Origin: Flagellimonas sp. CMM7
GTDB taxonomy: Bacteria; Bacteroidota; Bacteroidia; Flavobacteriales; Flavobacteriaceae
Reading direction: 5' to 3'
NCBI RefSeq assembly: GCF_021390195.1
Contig: NZ_CP090003.1
Location: 422,001-486,000, forward strand
Length of the DNA stretch: 64,000 nucleotides
In this document: positions 27,970 through 36,367 of the stretch, one piece after another
Numbering within the stretch: position 1 is the first letter of the stretch
Layout: the number at the start of each line of letters is the position of its first letter
Notes under the pieces: model-generated
What the model was told of the DNA's origin: nothing
Seen by the model: the letters and a program-made list of their open reading frames with translations, nothing else
Database searches by the model: none
Made by a program: the position numbers and the translations under genes

Positions 27970-28707
27970 ATGACAAATAAAAATTTACAAGCTTTTGCAG
28001 TAATGGATTATATGAAGGTGGTCAACCGCTTTCAAGATAATTATGTGAAAGCTGAAAAGGCATGGAAGCCGGTCCACCAAGCTAGGATTGATCAGAATAT
28101 CATTACCGGATGGTATTTGTACAAAGTACACTTTGCTTATGACGATAACCCGTACAACTTTGCTACGATCAATACTTATGACGATTTTGTGAAATTGGAA
28201 GACCCTTATCCACGTCAAATCATTGAGAATGTGCATCCAGATTTGGGGTACGATTGTTTTGAAGACGAGACCGAGGCCTCAAGGACCAAAATGCGTTCCG
28301 AAATGAGCGTTCTGGCCTCAAGTGCCATAGGCACTGCGAGAATGGATAAGCCTTCAAAGTATTTAAAAGTGGCTTTTATTCAAGTTGATGAAAAGGACAA
28401 AGATGCCTATATTAAAATGGAATCAGAGGTTTGGAAAGACGCGCACCAGAACCTAAATGATGCCGGGGTTCAAGATTGGTGGGCATTGTACCAATTGGAG
28501 TTTCCACATGGATCAAGTGTCAACTATCAGTTTATCACCATAAGTGCGGTGTCCGAATATAAAAATTTGGAAGACCTTGATTACTTGGGCGCCTATAAAA
28601 AGGCACACCCCAACAGGGATTTTGATTCCGATATGGAAAAGACCTTACAGTTGCGGTCGGCTTACAGGGCAGAATTATGGGAACTTGTGGACCACCTTGA
28701 GAAGTAG
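27970..28707 (+). CDS. Unknown protein with two internal repeats (predicted alpha/beta-barrel type)
   Basis: I do not recognise the family. The 245-residue protein has no signal peptide. It consists of two related halves: residues about 9-75 contain YVKAEKAWKPVHQARIDQ followed by WYLYKVHF, and residues about 128-200 contain YIKMESEVWKDAHQNLND followed by WWALYQLEF. Both show a strand, a long helix with a WK..HQ core, then W.LY...F and a threonine-rich strand (ATINTYDDF, FITISAVSEY). The pattern suggests a duplicated ferredoxin-like alpha/beta fold as in dimeric A/B-barrel proteins. It is the first gene after the divergent AraC regulator, and a secreted paralogue follows immediately at 28741. 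A role in binding or detoxifying a substrate of this operon is possible, but no catalytic residue can be named. Confidence 0.75.
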   Translation: MTNKNLQAFAVMDYMKVVNRFQDNYVKAEKAWKPVHQARIDQNIITGWYLYKVHFAYDDNPYNFATINTYDDFVKLEDPYPRQIIENVHPDLGYDCFEDETEASRTKMRSEMSVLASSAIGTARMDKPSKYLKVAFIQVDEKDKDAYIKMESEVWKDAHQNLNDAGVQDWWALYQLEFPHGSSVNYQFITISAVSEYKNLEDLDYLGAYKKAHPNRDFDSDMEKTLQLRSAYRAELWELVDHLEK

Positions 28708-28740
28708 GTGCCCTGTATGAACATTCAAGCTAAGAAGAAA

Positions 28741-29472
28741 ATGATGAAGTACTTTTTGATGGTATTAACAGCTTTTATGAGTGCAACAACCTTTGCGAAA
28801 GGCCTTCCCGAACAAGTGGTTGTCACGGACTTTATGAAAGTAGAAGCCGTTGACGTAATCACCTTTTTGGAAAAAGAAAAGGCGTTAAAAAAAATACATC
28901 AACAAAGAATTGATCAAGGTATCATAACAGGTTGGTATCTGTATAAAGTGCGTTTTGCAGGAGATGAGTACAATTATGTAACCATTACTACCCACGCCGA
29001 TTTCGATTCCATTGAACACTTATACGATAAAAATATAATTGACGAACCATCAAAGACTGTAAAATCAGAAATGTCAAAATTGATGGCTTTTACAGGGAAG
29101 AACAAACCATCCCAATATATGTTGATGGCATTTATTATTGTGGATGAGAAAAATAAAGATACTTATATAAAAGGGGAAAAAACTATATGGAAGCCTGCAC
29201 ATCAAGAACTGATCAAAACCAGCTCATAAGACTGGTGGGCGGTATATCAACTCCAGTTTCCGCATGGTTTGGATGTAAATTATCAGTTTATTACTATTAG
29301 TGCCGTTTCGGACTTTTCAGACATCGATAATTTGGATTATTTGGGAGCATATAGTAAAGCCCATAAAGACCATGGCGATAGGGATTTCGAAACAGATGTT
29401 GCTAATACCCTGAATATAAGAACGGCACATAGAGCGGAGCTTTGGGAACTTGTTGATTTTTTGGAAAAATAA
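28741..29472 (+). pseudogene. Secreted paralogue of the preceding gene, interrupted by an in-frame TAA
   Basis: This is a tandem duplicate of the gene at 27970. ATG at 28741 gives a signal peptide, MMKYFLMVLTAFMSATTFAK, absent in its neighbour. The first half (ITGWYLYKVRFAGDEYNYVT) and second half (YIKGEKTIWKPAHQELIKT, then DWWAVYQLQFPHGLDVNYQF) align along their full lengths with the neighbour, as does the tail HRAELWELVDFLEK. A TAA codon at 29227-29229, where the neighbour has a normal residue before DWWAL, splits the gene without changing the frame; CAA to TAA would explain it. The full frame is 243 codons, close to the 245 of the paralogue. Either the gene was recently inactivated, the stop is read through, or the base is an error. 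Translation could restart at ATG 29272 only as a fragment. Confidence 0.8.
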
Positions 29473-29485
29473 AATATAATCTCAC

Positions 29486-30475
29486 ATGAAATATAAAAAA
29501 TACACTCGGTTAAATAATGAAGCTTTGCCAGCCATTGGTTTTGGTTGCTGGTCCATAGGAGGGGAATGGAACAATATTGAGGATTCCAAGTCCATTAGGG
29601 CCATACATACTGCATTGGACCTAGGGGTGAATTTTTTTGATACCGCTCCTGTATATGGCAAGGGCCATTCTGAAACCGTGTTGGGAAAAGCACTTAAGGG
29701 TAGTGATCGGTCCAAATTGTTCATTGCCTCAAAATGTGGTTTGGTATGGGGAGAAGATCTGCATGTGGATGTGAACTTGACCAGAGAGAGCCTCTTGAAA
29801 GAAATTGACCGTAGTCTTACCCGATTGGGGGTGGATTATTTGGATGTGTGGCAATGTCATTGGCCCGATAAAGATACCGATCTAAAAGAAACCATTGAAG
29901 CGATGGAAGAAATCAAGGAGATGGGCAAGATTCGCTATATAGGCCTTTCAAACTATAGCTTGGAACAATTGAAGTATGCCGATTCTTGTGGAGAGGTAGC
30001 CTCTTTTCAAGGCTTGTACAATATGTTTGAGCATAACCCCGATACGTACCACGGCATACCGCTGACATATAAGACCAAAGACGAAATACTTCCCTACTGT
30101 CGTGAAAATGGCTTGATGTATTTGCCCTATAGCCCATTGTTTCAGGGATTGTTGACAGGGTCATTTAAAGCGGAAGGGAATTTTGATGAAAATGACAAGC
30201 GTTCAGAAAATCCAAAATTGCTCGGCGAAACCTTGCTTTCCTATTTGAAAATTGTTGATGACCTAAAAGTGTTTGCAAAAGAGATCGATAGGCCATTATC
30301 ACAGATTACGATCAATTGGCTGGTGGCCCAGAAAGAGGTGGGGCCCATTATTGCGGGATTGGACCATGAAAAATACGCAAAAGACACCGTTGCCTCTTTA
30401 GAGTGGGAGCTAACGGCCGAAATGCAACAACAAATAGCGGAAATTCTGGGCAAATATGACCTAGATAAATTATAA
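29486..30475 (+). CDS. Aldo/keto reductase
   Basis: A 329-residue aldo/keto reductase with the full catalytic tetrad: Asp52 and Tyr57 in FFDTAPVYGKG, Lys83 in IASKCG and His125 in WQCHWPD. The NADPH-binding elements at the C-terminal end (ITINWLVAQKEVGPIIAG) are in place. The family reduces aldehydes and keto-sugars or oxidises the corresponding alcohols with NADP(H). There is no signal peptide. It lies 13 bp after the interrupted secreted gene and 16 bp before the beta-mannosidase, and all are on the plus strand, so one operon under the AraC regulator is likely. A sugar substrate is inferred from its neighbours only. Confidence 0.9.
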   Translation: MKYKKYTRLNNEALPAIGFGCWSIGGEWNNIEDSKSIRAIHTALDLGVNFFDTAPVYGKGHSETVLGKALKGSDRSKLFIASKCGLVWGEDLHVDVNLTRESLLKEIDRSLTRLGVDYLDVWQCHWPDKDTDLKETIEAMEEIKEMGKIRYIGLSNYSLEQLKYADSCGEVASFQGLYNMFEHNPDTYHGIPLTYKTKDEILPYCRENGLMYLPYSPLFQGLLTGSFKAEGNFDENDKRSENPKLLGETLLSYLKIVDDLKVFAKEIDRPLSQITINWLVAQKEVGPIIAGLDHEKYAKDTVASLEWELTAEMQQQIAEILGKYDLDKL

Positions 30476-30491
30476 AGCAGTTGCTTAACCA

Positions 30492-32984
30492 ATGATAAAA
30501 ATCGAAATAGACCAAGATTGGAAGTTTAAACAGGTTGATAAACAAGAATGGTTGCCAGCGACAGTACCGGGTTGCGTTCATACTGACCTACTTAACAATG
30601 GGCAGATTGAAGACCCCTTTTTTGGCGCCAATGAAAACAAATGTCAGTGGATCGAGTACAAGAACTGGGAGTATAGAACGGTCTTTACCGTAGATGCCTA
30701 TGTTTTAAAAGAAGATGAGATCGAGCTTGTCTTTGAAGGTCTGGATACCTATGCCTCCATTTACCTCAACGATACTGAACTGTTGGTGACCTATAATATG
30801 TTCAGCACTTGGCGGGCTTCGGTGAAAGATATAATCAAGTTTGGTGAAAACGTATTGCATATCCGTTTTGAATCACCGACCAATAAAGTATTGCCAGAGA
30901 TGGCAAAGCTGGATTTTCGCTACCATGCGCTACAAGATAATGCGGTTGAGGCTTCTGCATTGACCCGAAAAGCACCCTACCATTACGGATGGGATTGGGG
31001 ACCACGATTTGTAACTTCGGGCATTTGGAAACCGATTATCCTTGAGGCAAGATCACATGCTAAAACAGATACGATCTTTATCAAGCAAGAAACATTGAAC
31101 AAGCAGTTGGCACAATTGTCTTTGCAGACAGAATTTTATAGCTCGAAGAACACCAGTGGCACCTTGCGTCTGATACACAAAGGAACGGGTACGGTTTTAG
31201 TCGATACCGAAGTGGAAATCAAAAATGGCGGCAATACCACAACACATGATTTTGAATTGGCTGATCCCAAACTATGGTACCCCAATGGTTATGGGGAGCA
31301 GCATCTCTATGCCTTCAAAGTCGAATGGATTGAAGATGGTCAAGTAGTTCATGAAAAGAACTTAAAAATAGGATTGAGAAACCTTGAACTCCGCAGAGAA
31401 AAAGACGAGTGGGGCGAAAGCTTTGAGTTTGTCGTCAATGGTGTCAAAATCTTTGCCAAAGGTGCGAATTGGATTCCTGCGGATAACTTTCTTGATAGGG
31501 TCGATAAACGGCGATACGAAGAACTCATATTGGCCTCCAAAAAAGTCCATTTTAATATGTTGCGTGTTTGGGGCGGCGGCATTTATGAGAGTGATGAATT
31601 CTACGAACTATGTGATGAGCATGGTATTTTGGTCTGGCAAGATTTTATGTTCGCCTGCTCACTGTTTCCGGCCGATGACGGTTTTTTGGAGAGTGTAAAG
31701 AATGAGGTGGTTGACAATATCAAAAGACTTAGAAACCATGCTTCTTTGGCCTTGTGGTGTGGTAATAATGAAAATGAATGGATCTACGACTTTGATGGCG
31801 ACGGAATGAAAAACCGCTTCGGCCTCAAAGAAGAAGAGATCAAGGTCTTCAAGCAAGACTACGAAAAACTCAACAACCAATTGCTAAAGAGCCTTGTGGC
31901 CGAACATAACCCAAATCTGGTGTATTGGCCAAGCTCGCCAAGCAGCGATTATAAAGCACCTGCAAATGATGACAACTATGGCGATATTCACCATTGGGAT
32001 GTTTGGCACATGGGCTATCCCGTGGAGAACTATAAAAAATTGAAGCCCCGGTTCATTAGTGAGTTTGGTTTTCAATCTATGCCAGATCCACGAACCATAG
32101 ATAGGTATTTAGAAGAAGAGCAGCGATTTTTGGGTTCCCCGGCCATGGAAACCCATCAAAAGCACCACAGGGGGTATTCCCTTATCAAAACGTATATGGA
32201 GCGGGCTTATCCGTACCCCAAAGATTTTGATGGATTTGCTTATTTAAGCCAGGTGCAGCAGGCCGATTATATGAAGTATGCCATCGAGTATTTTCGGAGC
32301 TTAATGCCCAAGTGCATGGGTATTTTGTATTGGCAATTAAACGACTGCTGGCCGGTATGTTCTTGGGCAAGTATAGATTATGATCTAAGGTGGAAAGCGT
32401 TCCATTACTATGCAAAAAAGTTTTACAATCCAGTTTTGATCTATGCCGAAAATAAAACTGAAAATGTAAAGGTAAAATTGATATCTGATAGTAAAAGGAT
32501 CAACAACGGCCACCTAAAATGGCAGTTATTGAATTTTAGTGGAGCTGTTTTACATAATGAAATTATACCCGTATCTGGACAAGATGTCAATACGGTGAAC
32601 ACTGTGCTTGAATTGCCCAAAGAATTATTGTTGAAAAATCGTGCTTCAGATGAAACATACCTTCTTTTTGAATTGATGGAAGACAAGAAAGTGATTGCGG
32701 ACAACCGCTTGTTTTTTGAAGAACCAAAAAAGTTGAAGTTACAGGAAGCCACCATTGATGCTACAATTGAAGATGCTTCGGATGTGGTTTACATCCATTT
32801 GTCGGCCAGTGCCTATGCTAAAAATGTTTTTTTAATTTTTGAAAGTGACAATGGTTTCTTTGAAGACAACTATTTTGATATGGATGCAAACCAGACCGTC
32901 ACCATAAAATACCATCCCGAAAACATGGATTTCAAGCATGATATAAAAATTGTTTCAATGAAGGATATGATAGAACAGTTTTAA
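30492..32984 (+). CDS. GH2 beta-mannosidase
   Basis: An 830-residue glycoside hydrolase family 2 enzyme of the beta-mannosidase type. The sugar-binding domain opens WKFKQVDKQEWLPATVPGCV (about 11-30) and includes HTDLLNNGQIEDPFFGANEN. The catalytic acid/base is Glu427 in LWCGNNENEW and the nucleophile is Glu524 in ISEFGFQSMP; the segment YHYGWDWGPRFVTSGIWKPI (about 163-182) is characteristic of beta-mannosidases. It lacks a signal peptide, so it probably cleaves imported mannobiose or small beta-mannosides in the cytoplasm. Downstream genes include an SSS symporter and an AGE-family epimerase lipoprotein, consistent with beta-mannan or glucomannan use. It begins 16 bp after the aldo/keto reductase. 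Confidence 0.92.
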   Translation: MIKIEIDQDWKFKQVDKQEWLPATVPGCVHTDLLNNGQIEDPFFGANENKCQWIEYKNWEYRTVFTVDAYVLKEDEIELVFEGLDTYASIYLNDTELLVTYNMFSTWRASVKDIIKFGENVLHIRFESPTNKVLPEMAKLDFRYHALQDNAVEASALTRKAPYHYGWDWGPRFVTSGIWKPIILEARSHAKTDTIFIKQETLNKQLAQLSLQTEFYSSKNTSGTLRLIHKGTGTVLVDTEVEIKNGGNTTTHDFELADPKLWYPNGYGEQHLYAFKVEWIEDGQVVHEKNLKIGLRNLELRREKDEWGESFEFVVNGVKIFAKGANWIPADNFLDRVDKRRYEELILASKKVHFNMLRVWGGGIYESDEFYELCDEHGILVWQDFMFACSLFPADDGFLESVKNEVVDNIKRLRNHASLALWCGNNENEWIYDFDGDGMKNRFGLKEEEIKVFKQDYEKLNNQLLKSLVAEHNPNLVYWPSSPSSDYKAPANDDNYGDIHHWDVWHMGYPVENYKKLKPRFISEFGFQSMPDPRTIDRYLEEEQRFLGSPAMETHQKHHRGYSLIKTYMERAYPYPKDFDGFAYLSQVQQADYMKYAIEYFRSLMPKCMGILYWQLNDCWPVCSWASIDYDLRWKAFHYYAKKFYNPVLIYAENKTENVKVKLISDSKRINNGHLKWQLLNFSGAVLHNEIIPVSGQDVNTVNTVLELPKELLLKNRASDETYLLFELMEDKKVIADNRLFFEEPKKLKLQEATIDATIEDASDVVYIHLSASAYAKNVFLIFESDNGFFEDNYFDMDANQTVTIKYHPENMDFKHDIKIVSMKDMIEQF

Positions 32985-32997
32985 AAAGACATCATAC

Positions 32998-34080
32998 ATG
33001 AAAAAGCAACTTTTAATTTTGGTACTTTCAATAGTATTGGCCAATTGTAACGACAAACAGCATCATATAGCAGAACATGGCGATGCGGAGAAGATTGCGG
33101 TGAGCAAAAAAACCAAAACAGGCTTGCTCCCTTTGCACCAAGCCATAGTTGAAGGCGATGAAGTAAAAGTGATAAGGTTGATCGAAAATGGTGCAGATGT
33201 AAATCAATTGGACGCACTTATGGGAAACAGTCCTTTGCATATAGCCTGCGAGCAAGACAATGCTAAAATTGTTGAAATTTTGTTGCAAAACGGCGCTTTC
33301 GTAAACCTTATTACACCAAGGTCGGGCTTTACACCGCTCATGGTAGCCGTTTGGCATAACCAACCGGGGAACGTAAAGGCACTGTTAAAACAAGAGGACA
33401 TCAATATCTATATCAAATCCCCTACCGGGGGCTCTACGGTAAGGGACATCGTAGGCGGATGGCATAAAAATCCAAATGAAAATGATGCAAAACGCTACCA
33501 AGAACTATCCGATATTCTCGATGCCTATGAAACAGCATTGGAAAAGAAGGTTGCTGAACAAAAGATTTTTCAGGCCATTGTGGACCGAAATCTAACAGAA
33601 TCCGAAAGGGAAAAAAAGGTTAAAGCCCTAATAGCTTCCGGTGAACCTGTAAATACCGAATCCTATGTAATGGGGAAAGGATATCCGCGTCATTCGCCTC
33701 TTTTGTTGGCCGCTAGGGACAATAAAATTGGCATTGTCAAATTGCTTTTGGATGCCGGGGCGGATATTGGGCAAAAAGGTTATCAGATGAATGCGATCGC
33801 CTTTCATAAAAGTGCGTATAGCGGCAATACCGAAATCGTGAAACTACTGTTAAGTCATAAAGATGCCCAAAAATACATCAATGACCAAGGACCGAACAAT
33901 GGCTACACCCCACTGCATGATGCCATTTGGCATGGGCATACAGAAGCTGCAAAATTATTGATCGAAGCCGGTGCACGTTTGGACCTGACCGCTTATGATG
34001 GATTCACATCATTGGAATTTGCGAAACGGTACCAGTATAATGATATCGTAGCCTTAATTGAGAAAAGAGTAAACAATTAG
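32998..34080 (+). CDS. Ankyrin-repeat lipoprotein
   Basis: A 360-residue protein with a lipoprotein signal, MKKQLLILVLSIVLANC (Cys17), followed by ankyrin repeats. Clear repeats are LPLHQAIVEGDEVKVIRLIE, SPLHIACEQDNAKIVEILLQ, TPLMVAVWHNQPGNVKALLK, SPLLLAARDNKIGIVKLLLD, IAFHKSAYSGNTEIVKLLLS and TPLHDAIWHGHTEAAKLLIE, in two groups separated by a charged helical linker (about residues 170-215). Ankyrin domains bind proteins; secreted lipoprotein forms in Bacteroidota are of unknown function. In some bacteria they accompany periplasmic catalase or peroxide defence, and here a peroxiredoxin-like gene starts 2 bp after the stop. It probably belongs to the AraC-linked operon. Confidence 0.88.
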   Translation: MKKQLLILVLSIVLANCNDKQHHIAEHGDAEKIAVSKKTKTGLLPLHQAIVEGDEVKVIRLIENGADVNQLDALMGNSPLHIACEQDNAKIVEILLQNGAFVNLITPRSGFTPLMVAVWHNQPGNVKALLKQEDINIYIKSPTGGSTVRDIVGGWHKNPNENDAKRYQELSDILDAYETALEKKVAEQKIFQAIVDRNLTESEREKKVKALIASGEPVNTESYVMGKGYPRHSPLLLAARDNKIGIVKLLLDAGADIGQKGYQMNAIAFHKSAYSGNTEIVKLLLSHKDAQKYINDQGPNNGYTPLHDAIWHGHTEAAKLLIEAGARLDLTAYDGFTSLEFAKRYQYNDIVALIEKRVNN

Positions 34081-34082
34081 TT

Positions 34083-34649
34083 ATGGGTACACTGCAAGAT
34101 TTTCAGAAGTTGGTGATTGCAAATGCCAAGGATGCAAAAGGGTTAAAAGTTGGGGAAAAAGCCCCTGATTTTGTTTTGCCGAACGCATTGGGCGATTCAA
34201 TTTCCTTGTCCGAAAGCTTAAAATCGGGTCCTGTTATCCTAAAATTTTACAGGGGCGAATGGTGCCCCTTGTGCAATCTCGATCTGCGGGAAGTCCAACA
34301 GTATATGGGCCAGATTAAGAAATTCAATGCAACGGTAATGGCTATAAGTCCACAAAAACCGGATGATGCCCTGAGTATGACGCAAAAAAACGAACTTGAA
34401 TTTGAAGTGTTGAGCGATAGCGACCAAAAGGTGATCCAAGCGTATCATTTACAATTCGATCCCGGTGAGGATTACCATCAAAGACGAGATTTATTACTTC
34501 TTAATGGAGATGGCTCCAAAACACTTCCGGTACCGGCTACGTTTATAATAGGCCAAAATCGTACCATAATTGCAGCCCATGTCGAGGCCAATTATACGGA
34601 GCGAATGTCACCGGAGGACATAATTACCTTTTTGGAACGAACGATATGA
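34083..34649 (+). CDS. Peroxiredoxin-like (AhpC/TSA family) protein
   Basis: A 188-residue thioredoxin-fold protein. GEKAPDFVLPNALGDSISLS (about 24-43) is the usual AhpC/TSA opening, and KFYRGEWCPLCNLDLREVQQ holds Cys61 and Cys64 in a CPLC arrangement, with the arginine before it as in peroxiredoxin-like proteins. VPATFIIGQNRTIIAAHVEA (about 150-170) forms the cis-proline strand. No signal peptide is present. The family reduces peroxides with a thiol donor, though this 'peroxiredoxin-like' group is poorly studied. It starts 2 bp after the ankyrin lipoprotein and is followed 35 bp later by an MDR reductase, fitting oxidative-stress defence within a sugar operon. Confidence 0.86.
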   Translation: MGTLQDFQKLVIANAKDAKGLKVGEKAPDFVLPNALGDSISLSESLKSGPVILKFYRGEWCPLCNLDLREVQQYMGQIKKFNATVMAISPQKPDDALSMTQKNELEFEVLSDSDQKVIQAYHLQFDPGEDYHQRRDLLLLNGDGSKTLPVPATFIIGQNRTIIAAHVEANYTERMSPEDIITFLERTI

Positions 34650-34684
34650 ATGTGAAAAATTTAAAACATCCCTTTTAAAAAACG

Positions 34685-35644
34685 ATGAAGGCATATATAC
34701 TAAGAGATAAAAACATAGCATTGGAAGACGTTGCTGTCCCCGAGATAGGAGATAACGACGTTTTGATAAAAACCAAGGCATTTAGCCTAAACCCGGTGGA
34801 CTATAAAGTGACCCAAGGTGCATTTGGTCTGGAAACCCCAAGGATAATCGGTCATGATATAGCGGGCGAAGTGGCCGCAATTGGTAAAAACGTGTCCCAT
34901 ATCGCTGTGGGCGACCGTATATTTGGCATGGTCAATATTTTTAAGACAGGCGCTTTTGCAGAGTATGTTGTAATGCACAGTGCCATTGTGAGCCGCATCC
35001 CAGAAGGATTAAGCTATAAAGATGCCGCGGCCATATCCTGTGCCGGTTTGACCGCCTGGCAAGCCATTGACCAAAAAATCAACCTGCAACCGGGACAAAC
35101 GGTCTTTATTACTGCAGGTGGTGGTGGAGTTGGTGGGTATGCCATTCAATTTGCCAAATTAAAGGGTGCAAACGTCATCACTACGGCAAGTAAGGATTTT
35201 GAAAGGATACGTAATCTTGGTGCCGATTTTATCATCAACTATAAAGAAAATGCCATTGCCAATGAGGTGATGCGTATCACCAAAGATGGCGGTGTCGATT
35301 ATATCATCAATTGTATTTCTGGAAAGGATATAGAACAATACGCTTCATTACTGCGCTATAATGGAATTATAGTTGGTATTGCCGGCATCCCAAAAACATA
35401 TCCATATGCGCCATTTACAAAAGCTGCCGGAATCATTGAAGTGGCACTGGGTGCCGTGTATACCTCAGGGGATACGCAGCAGTTTCAGGAAATTGCACGA
35501 ACAGGAGAGCACATTGCAAACCTTATCAAAGAAGGAAAGATAAAGACCAATAGTACCCAGGAAATCACGTTTGAAGAAATCAAGGAAGGCTTGCAATGGT
35601 TTTCTGAAGGAAAATCAAGCGGTAAAATTGTGGTCACCAAATAG
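34685..35644 (+). CDS. Zinc-independent MDR oxidoreductase (quinone reductase-like)
   Basis: A 319-residue medium-chain dehydrogenase/reductase. KAFSLNPVDYKVTQGAFG and PRIIGHDIAGEVAAIGKNVS mark the N-terminal GroES-like domain, and VFITAGGGGVGGYAIQFAKL (glycine-rich loop about 145-151) the NADP-binding fold. The catalytic zinc cysteine of alcohol dehydrogenases and the structural zinc cysteine cluster are missing, as in quinone oxidoreductases. The reaction is NADPH-dependent reduction of a quinone, enone or aldehyde; substrate unknown. It has no export signal. Its position, 35 bp after a peroxiredoxin-like gene and 42 bp before a VOC gene, suggests disposal of reactive carbonyls. Confidence 0.86.
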   Translation: MKAYILRDKNIALEDVAVPEIGDNDVLIKTKAFSLNPVDYKVTQGAFGLETPRIIGHDIAGEVAAIGKNVSHIAVGDRIFGMVNIFKTGAFAEYVVMHSAIVSRIPEGLSYKDAAAISCAGLTAWQAIDQKINLQPGQTVFITAGGGGVGGYAIQFAKLKGANVITTASKDFERIRNLGADFIINYKENAIANEVMRITKDGGVDYIINCISGKDIEQYASLLRYNGIIVGIAGIPKTYPYAPFTKAAGIIEVALGAVYTSGDTQQFQEIARTGEHIANLIKEGKIKTNSTQEITFEEIKEGLQWFSEGKSSGKIVVTK

Positions 35645-35686
35645 GTCATAAAGAAAATTATTGTCAATACTATAAAAATCAATACA

Positions 35687-36202
35687 ATGAAAGCATCAAA
35701 ATATCCAAGATCGTTCTCTCACATCGGAATCACTGTTCCAGATATAGAAAAAGCTGTAAGCTTTTATACAGAAGTTATGGGTTGGTACCATATTATGGGA
35801 CCTGCAAAAGTGGCCAAAGAAAAAGGCACCGCCATAGGGCAAATGTGCATAGATGTTCTGGGCGAAGATTGGGAAAGCTTTGAGATCGTGCACCTATCCA
35901 CATCAGATGGCATTGGTGTTGAGCTGTTCTCGTTTCCGCATGGTAAAAAAGAAGCGCCAGAATTCAACCCTTTTAACACGGGCCTGTTCCACTTTTGTGT
36001 TCAAGATCCGGACATAGAAGGGCTGACCCAGAAAATTGTGGAACACGGAGGGAAACAGCGCATGCCCATCCGGGAATATTACCCAGGTGAAAAGCCCTAT
36101 AAAATGGTGTATGTTGAAGACCCGTTCGGCATTGTTTTCGAAATATACACCCATAGTTATGAATTGACCTATTCTTCTGGGGCGTATCAAAACGAAGAAT
36201 AA
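35687..36202 (+). CDS. VOC-family protein (glyoxalase-like), cytoplasmic
   Basis: A 171-residue single VOC protein. It begins RSFSHIGITVPDIEKAVSFY (about 9-28) with the first metal-type histidine, followed by EVMGWYHIMG; the second half has NTGLFHFCVQDPDIEGLTQK and KMVYVEDPFGIVFEIYTHSY with the usual Glu. Relatives are lactoylglutathione lyases, ring-cleavage dioxygenases and small epimerases; the reaction is unknown. There is no signal peptide, in contrast with the secreted double-VOC protein at 13742-14728. It is 42 bp downstream of the MDR reductase and about 165 bp before the SSS symporter. Confidence 0.85.
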   Translation: MKASKYPRSFSHIGITVPDIEKAVSFYTEVMGWYHIMGPAKVAKEKGTAIGQMCIDVLGEDWESFEIVHLSTSDGIGVELFSFPHGKKEAPEFNPFNTGLFHFCVQDPDIEGLTQKIVEHGGKQRMPIREYYPGEKPYKMVYVEDPFGIVFEIYTHSYELTYSSGAYQNEE

Positions 36203-36219
36203 TTGAAAGCACCGCAAAA

Positions 36220-36340
36220 ATGAAATTCAACCTCTTGAAATCCATTGGTTTTTATATCAATATTTTGTTGTAAAGAAAATGGTAAAAAGAATGAAGTAGC
36301 AAACGATGGAGCTGAACCTATCAACGGTCAGTTCAAATGA
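36220..36340 (+). pseudogene. Possible remnant of a small lipoprotein gene
   Basis: ATG at 36220 opens MKFNLLKS but its frame stops at 36271-36273. In the +1 frame the text reads PLVFISIFCCKENGKKNEVA and on to a TGA at 36338-36340, which looks like the hydrophobic core, lipobox cysteine and charged start of a small lipoprotein. Removing one A near 36238-36240 would join the two. At 40 residues it could be a real tiny lipoprotein or a truncated leftover. Nothing here names a function. Confidence 0.3.
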
Positions 36341-36367
36341 ACAGTCAATAATGAAAATCAAATAATT

